A DNA stretch of 5,299 nucleotides from an uncultured Coriobacteriaceae bacterium. GTDB taxonomy: Bacteria > Actinomycetota > Coriobacteriia > Coriobacteriales > QAMH01. Below, in pieces: positions 1-5,299 of this stretch (position 1 is the stretch's first letter; each line of letters starts with the position of its first letter). The DNA is taken from assembly GCA_902783925.1 (NCBI GenBank), contig CACZSV010000237.1, positions 1-5,299 on the forward strand, in the 5' to 3' direction. Below the pieces are notes generated by a model that made no database searches, was not told the origin of the DNA, and saw nothing but the letters and a program-made list of their open reading frames with translations. The position numbers and the translations under genes are program-made.

Positions 1-278
1 TCGGCGCCGACGATTACGAGGATGCCGGCGAGGAGTGGATCGTCTTTACGGCGGCCACCGATCTCATGGCTGTGAAAGAGGGCATCGAGGGCCAGGAGAT
101 TGAGGTCAAAGGCGCCGAGCTCATCTTCGAGCCGAACAACCCGACTGCCGTGAGCGCATCTGATGCCAAGAAAGTCCAGCGCCTCATCGACAAGCTCGAG
201 GACCTCGACGATGTCCAGAATGTGTACAGCACCATGGATATCACCGATGAGATTGCCGCTGCTCTGGAAGAAGAGTAG
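1..278 (+). CDS. yebC: YebC/PmpR/TACO1-family regulator, C-terminal part (5' end outside window)
   Basis: The reading frame is open from the left edge (first full codon at position 3) and runs 91 codons to TAG at 276-278. Usual family length is about 240-250 aa, so roughly the last third is seen. Family features visible are the GADD start of the segment, the E-x-W-I-V-F strand followed by T-D-L-M-A-V-K, the strand before EPNNPTAVS, and the near-invariant tail with L-I-D-K-L-E-D-L-D-D-V-Q-N-V-Y, then D-I-T-D-E-I and an acidic end. The family includes PmpR, described as a DNA-binding quorum-sensing regulator in Pseudomonas, and mitochondrial TACO1, a translational activator; more recent work links bacterial members to relief of ribosome stalling at proline-rich stretches. 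The protein is cytoplasmic. ATG 66 is an internal methionine, not the start, because homology continues upstream of it. A strong terminator follows, so it is probably a separate transcription unit from the genes downstream. Confidence 0.93.
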   Translation, partial: GADDYEDAGEEWIVFTAATDLMAVKEGIEGQEIEVKGAELIFEPNNPTAVSASDAKKVQRLIDKLEDLDDVQNVYSTMDITDEIAAALEEE

Positions 279-301
279 TCGAATCCTTTGCGTGTGATTA
301 T

Positions 302-345
302 GGCGCGGGTGCAGGGATAATTCCCGAACCTGCGCCTTTGTTTTT
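302..345 (+). terminator. Rho-independent terminator after yebC
   Basis: A 9-bp stem is formed by GGCGCGGGT (302-310) and ACCTGCGCC (328-336), with one G-T wobble pair. Inside it a second short stem, GGGA (314-317) with TCCC (322-325), closes a four-base TAAT loop. The stem is followed at once by a T-rich run, TTTGTTTTT (337-345). This is the classic intrinsic terminator layout, and it lies 23 bases after the yebC stop. It ends only 42 bases before the ATG of the next gene, so it either separates the two units or lies in the leader of the next one. The complementary strand has no matching T tract, so it acts in the + direction. Confidence 0.85.
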
Positions 346-387
346 CAAGAGGGAAGCTCAAACGAACATTAGGGAAGTCATAAGCAC

Positions 388-2979
388 ATGAGAAACACGT
401 TTCGAGTCTTGAAGCGCGATTTCGGTAGGTTGGTTAAAGCGCCCGCTGCTCTTGTCGTGGCAATCGCCCTTGTCGTGCTTCCTTCATTGTATGCCTGGTT
501 TAACGTCTACGGCTTTTGGAATCCATACAACAACACCGGTAACATGCGTGTTTGCGTGGTGAATGAGGACGAAGGCGCTTACTCGACCGCGACGGGTCGC
601 CTCGATTTAGGCGACCAGATTGTGGATTCCCTGCAGGAAAACGATCAGCTCGGATGGGAATTCACGAGCCGGGAAGACGCGATGAACAAGGTCCGATCGG
701 GCCAGGCGTATGCGGCATTTGTGATTCCAGCAGATTTCAGCCGCTGCATCACGACCTTTCTCACGGGTGATATAGAGCGCCCCAAACTCGAATACTACGT
801 GAACGAGAAAATTGGCGCGGTAAGCCCCAAAATCACAGACACGGGGGCGAACACCCTCGATCAGACCATCAATTCGGCTTTTGTCTCCAGTGTTTCCAGT
901 GTGGTGACGCAAAAAATCAACGATGCGCTCGCGCGCAACGGTCTCGATCTTGCTCAGGTCAAATCCGGAATCGTCGCAGATATCCAGGGGATTCGTGACG
1001 ATATCGCTGCGGCAAACGAGGCATCTCTGCGCTTTTCCAGGGCAACGGCATCGGCCAAGGACAGGGCTTCCAAGGCAAGGGGAACTCTCGAGAGCACGCG
1101 CAAGGATATCGAGAATCTGAGCGGAGAGCTCGAAGAGCTCGGCGCGACTACGGCCTCTGCGCAAGAGGAGCTGCTGGTACTCGCGAGCAAGCTTTCAACG
1201 GCGCTCGACAAGGGAGATGCTTCCGCCACGAAGGCGGTATTAGGCGCGCAAATCGCGATGAACGAGCTTTCCAAGGATTTCAGTTTGGCACGTTCCGACG
1301 TGGATGCGTCGCTTCGGGAGGCCTCATCGCTTGCAGAGCAGGCGGGCATCATGGAAGAAGAGCTCAGGGCGGCAATCAATGCTCTGGGGCCTGGTGATCC
1401 GAGACGGGCGACTCTCGAGACCGCGCTTGCGTTCATTGAGAAAGACGCAGATGCCGCGCGAAATGCCGTCTCAAGGCTCACCACCCTTTCAGAGCAGCTT
1501 GAACGTGCTGCAGGTACCTCGTCTGAGCTTTCATCAAACATCGAGCAGGCGTTTTCATCGCTTGATGGCGCTGAAGGAGCGTATCGCCAGAAGCTATCCG
1601 ATGAAACGCTGCCGACAATCAGCTCGAATCTCACGCGTCTTTCGAATACGCTCGCTCTGCTCTCGAGCGCGGTCGCGAACCAGACTCTGCTCGTCGGGCA
1701 GGCTATAGTCGTCATAGACGAGCTTGATAAAACACTTGATAACACCTCATATGCTCTCGGGCAGACAAGCGACATGCTTGTCGACCTCGACCATGCGCTT
1801 TCCGTCGCTCAGACGGACATCGCATCTTTGAATGCGTCGAATGCCCTGGATGCCCTGCTCGACGGCGGATCGCTCGACGCGCAGACGATCGCTGAATTCA
1901 TGCTGAGCCCCACCGAACTCAAAACCGAGGTGCTCTACCCGCTCAACGCATACGGTTCGGCAATGGCGCCTCTGTTTATGAATCTCACCCTCTGGATTGG
2001 CGTGTTCATGCTGCTCGTTATCCTCAAGCATGAGGTCGATGACGAGGGAATCGCGAATCTGAGCTCGACGCAGCGCTATCTCGGCCGCCTGCTCTTCTTT
2101 GCGCCATTTGCCATTCTCCAGGCAGTCGTATGCTGCACCGGTATCCTCATAATCGGAGTTCAAACGGCGAATGTTGTGCTCTTCTACCTCACGGCGATCA
2201 TCGCCTCGCTCACCTACCTATGCATTCAATTTGCCCTTGTCGTGACAATGCAGCACATTGGAATGGGCCTTTGCATCGTGCTCGTGTTCGTGCAGATTCC
2301 CGGGGCCACAGGGCTGTATCCCATAGAGATGACCCCTGATTTCTTCCGCTCCGTATATCCGATGTTTCCGTTCACCTATGGCATCAATGCGCTTCGCGAG
2401 ACGATTGCAGGGTTCTATGCCGGCGCCTGGGGCGGGCTTATCGGGCGCATGCTCATTTTCATGATGGTGTTTTTCCTTATCGGATTGCTCGTGCGTCCGT
2501 ACATGACGAATCTCAACAGGCTCTTTGTCAAAGAGATCAAGGAAACGGGCATCATCAATGGCGAAGACATGCAGACGCCTCCCCGGCGTTTCCGTGCTGC
2601 GCAGGTCTTTTCCGTGCTTGCGCAACGCGAGGAGACGCGCGAGCGCGTGCGTTTCAATATGGATCGCTTTATGCGCTGGTATCCGTTGATTATCCGCGGT
2701 CTTGTCGCGCTGGGTGTCGGTGTTCCGGCGGTGGTGACTTTCTTCATGTCGCTTCTCGGCGCCGAGAAGGTCATCCTTTTGACGCTGTGGCTCATCTGGC
2801 TTCTCATTATCATCGGTGCGCTGGTTATTGTTGCCTATATCCGCGACAACCTCACGCGCCTCATGCAGCTCAGCGATTTGAGTGAGGAAGAGCTGCGAGA
2901 CATCTTTGCGAATCGCGACAATCTCGCAGGCGTTCCCGTTTCTCATATGTGCGGAAAACGGGAGGTGCTGCGGAAATGA
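388..2979 (+). CDS. YhgE/Pip-family membrane protein A (ABC-2 permease type) with two extra C-terminal membrane helices
   Basis: An 863-aa integral membrane protein of the YhgE/Pip family. Start: ATG 388 is the first start codon after an in-frame TAG at 370-372, with AGGGAAG (371-377) as a modest Shine-Dalgarno site 10 bases upstream. Seen: a short basic N-tail; TM1 at about 18-38, followed by LPSLYAWFN (31-39), NTG (49-51) and VVNEDEGA (57-64), typical of the family N-domain; an extracellular region of about 480 residues, mostly helical and rich in Ala, Ser, Glu and Leu (about 195-480, probable coiled coil); then TM2 (525-546), TM3 (567-592), TM4 (594-619), TM5 (623-640) and TM6 (682-702). 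PIEMTPDFF and PFTYGINALRE lie between TM5 and TM6. Unlike gene B, a basic cytoplasmic linker (703-763), TM7 (about 766-790), TM8 (794-817) and an acidic tail follow. Known relatives: Lactococcus Pip and Bacillus YueB are phage receptors; EsaA/YueB belong to type VII secretion loci. The substrate here is unknown. No partner ATPase is visible. The family call is firm; the cellular role is not. Confidence 0.92.
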   Translation: MRNTFRVLKRDFGRLVKAPAALVVAIALVVLPSLYAWFNVYGFWNPYNNTGNMRVCVVNEDEGAYSTATGRLDLGDQIVDSLQENDQLGWEFTSREDAMNKVRSGQAYAAFVIPADFSRCITTFLTGDIERPKLEYYVNEKIGAVSPKITDTGANTLDQTINSAFVSSVSSVVTQKINDALARNGLDLAQVKSGIVADIQGIRDDIAAANEASLRFSRATASAKDRASKARGTLESTRKDIENLSGELEELGATTASAQEELLVLASKLSTALDKGDASATKAVLGAQIAMNELSKDFSLARSDVDASLREASSLAEQAGIMEEELRAAINALGPGDPRRATLETALAFIEKDADAARNAVSRLTTLSEQLERAAGTSSELSSNIEQAFSSLDGAEGAYRQKLSDETLPTISSNLTRLSNTLALLSSAVANQTLLVGQAIVVIDELDKTLDNTSYALGQTSDMLVDLDHALSVAQTDIASLNASNALDALLDGGSLDAQTIAEFMLSPTELKTEVLYPLNAYGSAMAPLFMNLTLWIGVFMLLVILKHEVDDEGIANLSSTQRYLGRLLFFAPFAILQAVVCCTGILIIGVQTANVVLFYLTAIIASLTYLCIQFALVVTMQHIGMGLCIVLVFVQIPGATGLYPIEMTPDFFRSVYPMFPFTYGINALRETIAGFYAGAWGGLIGRMLIFMMVFFLIGLLVRPYMTNLNRLFVKEIKETGIINGEDMQTPPRRFRAAQVFSVLAQREETRERVRFNMDRFMRWYPLIIRGLVALGVGVPAVVTFFMSLLGAEKVILLTLWLIWLLIIIGALVIVAYIRDNLTRLMQLSDLSEEELRDIFANRDNLAGVPVSHMCGKREVLRK
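2961..2967 (+). promoter_or_regulatory. Ribosome binding site of gene B (decides its start)
   Basis: GGAGGTG lies inside the last codons of gene A, 8 bases before the ATG at 2976. It is the only good Shine-Dalgarno match near the junction. It lies downstream of the alternative in-frame GTG at 2949, which has no purine-rich site before it, so it supports ATG 2976 as the start. Lying within the upstream coding region, it favours translational coupling of A and B. Confidence 0.8.
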
Positions 2980-5162
2980 ACAATATCAAGCACCTCTTCG
3001 TCCAGGATGTTTTCAGCCTCTTCAAAAACGCCGTTTCCGTGGTCATAGTTTTGGGCCTCGTCTTTCTGCCGTCGATTTTCAGCTGGTATAACATCTTGGC
3101 CTGCTGGGATGTCTTCGATAATACAGGTGGCCTGACAGTTGCCGTTGCAAATTCCGATGAGGGCTACGAGAGCGATCTTATGCCGATACGGGTCAACATC
3201 GGAGAATCGGTCGAATCGGCGTTGCGGGCAAACGACCAGCTCAACTGGGTCTTCGTGAGCGAGAAAGAAGCGGTCGATGGCGTGAAGAGCGGCACGTATT
3301 ATGCCGCAGTCGTGATTCCTCCCAGCTTCAGCCAGGATATGATGACCTTCTATTCCAGCGAGGTCAGGCATGCGAAGATCGTCTATTACACGAACGAGAA
3401 GGAGAGCGCTGTCGCTCCCAAGGTGACAGATCAGGGTGCAGACAGGGTTTCGTACCAGGTGAACGAGGTCTTTGTCGAGACGCTCGTCGAAATTGGACTC
3501 GATATCGCAAAGGGTGTGCAGAAATACGCGGATGAAAACGACGTGAGCGGGCATATTGGCTCGCTTCTCAACACTGTCGATGTCGCGGCAGACGAATTGG
3601 AGCAGTCCGCAAAGATCCTGAGGTCTTATAGCGCCATCATAAGCTCTGCGCAGACGCTCATCTCGAGCTCATCGGCATTGATCGAGCAGGCGCAGGGTTC
3701 GGTAGATGCCGTGAAGCAAAGTGCCGGCAACGGTCAGAAGGATATTTCGACCGTATCCGATGCCGTGCAAAGTGCCGCAGGCTCGCTTGGCGACGCGCTT
3801 CAATTGGCAAATTCCGCATACGACAGCATCGACCGTGCAATCGGGAATGCGCGTAGCTCCGGGGCGGAGCTTTCCGAGAGGACATCTCAAGATTTGCGCG
3901 GGGAAATCGAGAGGATGGACGCGCAGATAGCAGGCGAGGAAGAGGTGATCGCGCAGCTTCGTGAACTCGCGAAGACCTCGGATGCAGATCTTGCCGCCCG
4001 AATCGATTCGCTCATCGCCCGTCTCGAATCTTCGCTTGCACTGCAGAAGTCGCTGAGAGCCTCGCTTGACACCGCCGCGACAAGCATCGAGACCGGCAAA
4101 GGAGACGCAGATGCACAGTTGGCGGAGGCGCAGCAGCTCGCCAGCGAGGCAAAGGCGGCGCTATCCGATGTGGCTGGCGAGTACGAGAGCTCCGTCAAGC
4201 CGAAGATCGAAGAGCTCGCATCCAGGGTGTCCACGTATGCAGCGAGGATTGACGCAAACGCCCAGGCGCTCAGAGAATCCGCTGAAGCCATGACCGGCGC
4301 AGCGGGTTCTGCGGTATCGCAATTGGCGGTGGCGAAGGCGAAGCTTGATTCTTCGGCAGATAAGCTCGAGGCAGGTTCCTCAAAGCTCAAGGGTTTTTCC
4401 GGCGATCTCGCTGCCGCGTTGAAGGACAACAATATCGCGCAGATCAAAGAAGTGCTCGGTTCTGATCCGTCGGTACTTTCAAGCGCGCTTGCAGCACCGG
4501 GTGAACTCGAAAGGCAGGCGGTATTTCCTGCTGATAACTTCGGGACGCAGATGGCTCCGCTTTACACGGTTCTCGCGCTGTGGATCGGCAGCCTGCTTTT
4601 GGTCGTTGCCATCAAGGTCGGGGTTTCGGAAGAGACGCGCAAGAAGCTAGACAACCCCACGCTTTCGCAGATTTTCATCGGGCGCTTTGGCATTTTCGCA
4701 TTGCTCTCGCTGATGCAGACGACGGTAATGGGACTTGGCAACTGGCTATTCCTCGGTGTTCAGGTGACCTATCCCTTCCTCTTCATGCTCTGTTTCTGGT
4801 TTTCCGGCCTCGTGTTCACCTTCATCATGTACACCTTCGTCGTTTCGTTTGCGAACCTCGGTAAGGCCTTCGGAGTTCTGCTGCTCATATTGCAGGTCAC
4901 ATCTGCCGGCGGTTCTTTCCCGCTTCAATTGCTCCCTTCGATTTTCCAGGTGCTGAGCCCCTATGTTCCGGCGACCCATGTCATCAATGCGATGCGCGCA
5001 GCGATGATGGGCATATATCAGAACGACTTCTGGATTGAGATGGGTGAATTGGCGATTTTCATCGTTCCCATGGCGATTCTCGGCCTGGCTCTGCGCAGAC
5101 CGCTTATCGCGTTTCTTAACTGGTATATCGCCCGCGTCGAAGACTCCAAGCTCGTCAATTAG
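2976..5162 (+). CDS. YhgE/Pip-family membrane protein B (ABC-2 permease type), paralog of A
   Basis: A 728-aa membrane protein starting at ATG 2976, which overlaps the TGA of gene A (ATGA). The GTG at 2949 would add nine residues but lacks a ribosome site, and the ATG start puts TM1 at the same residue numbers as in A. Seen: TM1 (about 18-38) followed by LPSIFSWYN (31-39), NTG (49-51) and NSDEG (59-63); a block with YYTNEK (137-142), PKVTD and GA that matches A; an extracellular region of about 480 residues, its middle (about 200-480) very rich in Ala, Ser, Glu and Asp with helical periodicity, probably a coiled-coil stalk; NFGTQMAPLY (521-530) leading into TM2 (527-547); TM3 (571-595), TM4 (599-624), TM5 (629-645) and TM6 (688-707). 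SAGGSFPLQLLPSIFQ and PATHVINAMR between TM5 and TM6 are family-typical. It ends in a short cytoplasmic tail without the two extra helices of A. It is probably made in step with A and may pair with it. Transport, secretion or envelope roles are all possible; the substrate is unknown. Confidence 0.92.
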   Translation: MNNIKHLFVQDVFSLFKNAVSVVIVLGLVFLPSIFSWYNILACWDVFDNTGGLTVAVANSDEGYESDLMPIRVNIGESVESALRANDQLNWVFVSEKEAVDGVKSGTYYAAVVIPPSFSQDMMTFYSSEVRHAKIVYYTNEKESAVAPKVTDQGADRVSYQVNEVFVETLVEIGLDIAKGVQKYADENDVSGHIGSLLNTVDVAADELEQSAKILRSYSAIISSAQTLISSSSALIEQAQGSVDAVKQSAGNGQKDISTVSDAVQSAAGSLGDALQLANSAYDSIDRAIGNARSSGAELSERTSQDLRGEIERMDAQIAGEEEVIAQLRELAKTSDADLAARIDSLIARLESSLALQKSLRASLDTAATSIETGKGDADAQLAEAQQLASEAKAALSDVAGEYESSVKPKIEELASRVSTYAARIDANAQALRESAEAMTGAAGSAVSQLAVAKAKLDSSADKLEAGSSKLKGFSGDLAAALKDNNIAQIKEVLGSDPSVLSSALAAPGELERQAVFPADNFGTQMAPLYTVLALWIGSLLLVVAIKVGVSEETRKKLDNPTLSQIFIGRFGIFALLSLMQTTVMGLGNWLFLGVQVTYPFLFMLCFWFSGLVFTFIMYTFVVSFANLGKAFGVLLLILQVTSAGGSFPLQLLPSIFQVLSPYVPATHVINAMRAAMMGIYQNDFWIEMGELAIFIVPMAILGLALRRPLIAFLNWYIARVEDSKLVN

Positions 5163-5172
5163 CGGCGTGCTC

Positions 5173-5196
5173 GTAGGGGCGGGCTTTAGCCCGCCC
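5173..5196 (+). repeat. REP-like hairpin, copy 1 (GTAG foot plus perfect GC stem)
   Basis: GTAG (5173-5176) is followed directly by the arm GGGCGGGC (5177-5184), the loop TTTA and the complementary arm GCCCGCCC (5189-5196), giving eight perfect GC pairs. A GTAG or GGAG tetranucleotide at the foot of a short palindrome is the known hallmark of REP elements mobilised by RAYT (TnpA-REP) transposases. No such transposase is visible in this window, so the link is inferred from shape alone. The hairpin lacks a T run, so it is a poor intrinsic terminator, but as the first structure after gene B it could protect the 3' end of the mRNA from exonucleases. Confidence 0.65.
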
Positions 5197-5238
5197 AGCC
5201 AGCGGGATTGATCCGATGGGGTGTGGTGTAGCGTGCTC

Positions 5239-5262
5239 GTAGGGGCGGGCTTTAGCCCGCCC
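5239..5262 (+). repeat. REP-like hairpin, copy 2
   Basis: This is identical to the first hairpin and lies exactly 66 bases further on: GTAG (5239-5242), arm GGGCGGGC (5243-5250), loop TTTA, arm GCCCGCCC (5255-5262). Both copies point the same way. Classical enterobacterial BIMEs often place neighbouring REPs in opposite orientation, so this is a direct-repeat array and not an inverted pair. Confidence 0.65.
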
Positions 5263-5299
5263 AGCCAGCGGGATTGATCCGATGGGGTATGGTGTAGCA

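Larger units (their letters stand above)
5165..5296 (+). repeat. 66-bp direct tandem repeat, two copies
   Basis: Copy 1 is 5165-5230 and copy 2 is 5231-5296. They match at 65 of 66 positions; the only difference is G at 5223 against A at 5289. The match stops immediately left of 5165, and after copy 2 only the first two bases (GC) recur before the sequence departs, with the window ending at 5299. Each unit contains a GTAG-headed hairpin, a short GGAT-TG-ATCC inverted repeat, and a G/T-rich end (TGTGGTGTA or TATGGTGTA). The array starts two bases after the stop codon of gene B. It shows no spacers, so it is not a CRISPR array. The near-identity implies recent duplication or strong homogenisation. 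Confidence 0.93.

Noticed and set aside
293..301. Extended -10-like TGTGATTAT before the terminator as promoter of gene A
   Set aside because: The hexamer matches only four of six positions and there is no -35 match at 17-18 bases. Transcription would start inside the hairpin arm. Too weak to list.
1126..1140. GAGCTC-GAA-GAGCTC double palindrome inside gene A
   Set aside because: It encodes part of the Glu/Leu-rich helix (repeated Glu-Leu codons) and is explained by codon use.
954..1775. Long minus-strand open frame (273 codons) opposite gene A
   Set aside because: It is Ser/Ala-rich with no recognisable domain and lies wholly opposite a clear family gene. Such frames arise in GC-rich helical coding regions by codon bias.
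2218..2946. Long minus-strand open frame (242 codons) opposite the membrane domain of gene A
   Set aside because: It is rich in His, Arg, Glu and Asp, as expected from the antisense of hydrophobic helices, and has no family resemblance.
2949..2975. GTG at 2949 as the start of gene B
   Set aside because: It has no Shine-Dalgarno site upstream, while GGAGGTG precedes ATG 2976. The ATG start also aligns TM1 residue for residue with A.
2943..3554. Minus-strand open frame (203 codons) opposite the start of gene B
   Set aside because: It overlaps the conserved N-domain of B and the well-supported A/B junction, and its protein is not recognisable.
3887..4447. Minus-strand open frame (186 codons) opposite the stalk of gene B
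   Set aside because: It is an almost pure Ser/Ala composition, the antisense shadow of the Ala/Glu-rich coiled coil.
5177..5196. Rho-independent terminator after gene B
   Set aside because: The stem is strong, but the downstream sequence is AGCCAGCGGG with no T run, so it does not meet the intrinsic terminator pattern. A role in mRNA 3' protection remains possible.
5165..5299. CRISPR array
   Set aside because: The units are contiguous 66-bp direct repeats with no variable spacers between them, and no cas gene is seen.

Overview
The window holds three genes, all read left to right: the last 91 codons of a YebC/PmpR/TACO1-family regulator, then two large adjacent membrane proteins of the YhgE/Pip family (also called phage infection protein; ABC-2 permease superfamily). 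It ends in a short non-coding tail made of a 66-bp tandem repeat that carries GTAG-headed hairpins. Codon use is moderately GC-rich and bacterial. The host is most likely a Gram-positive bacterium of the Actinomycetota. Class Coriobacteriia is my best guess, from the protein style and the paired YhgE/Pip genes, but this is inference from memory and nothing in the window proves it.

Layout. Positions 1-278: 3' end of yebC. Positions 279-387: intergenic gap with a strong intrinsic terminator (302-345) and a modest ribosome binding site; no convincing promoter was found. Positions 388-2979: YhgE/Pip protein A, 863 aa, with six core membrane segments plus two extra C-terminal ones. Positions 2976-5162: YhgE/Pip protein B, 728 aa, with the six core segments only. 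Its ATG overlaps the stop of A in an ATGA arrangement. Positions 5163-5299: two copies of a 66-bp unit (65/66 identical), each with a GTAG foot and a perfect 8-bp GC hairpin, a layout like REP elements.

How the genes work together. A and B are divergent paralogs. TM1, the motif after it, and the start of TM2 sit at the same residue numbers in both, so the extracellular stalks have the same length although their middle sequences have diverged. With the stop/start overlap, this suggests a translationally coupled pair whose products may assemble as a heterodimer with one long helical ectodomain from each subunit. No ATPase gene is visible, so energy coupling and substrate are unknown. YebC is probably an unrelated upstream neighbour, because a terminator separates it from the pair.

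No clearly new system is proven here. The most interesting points are the matched paralog pair with an asymmetric C-terminal extension and the REP-like tandem repeat directly after the operon.
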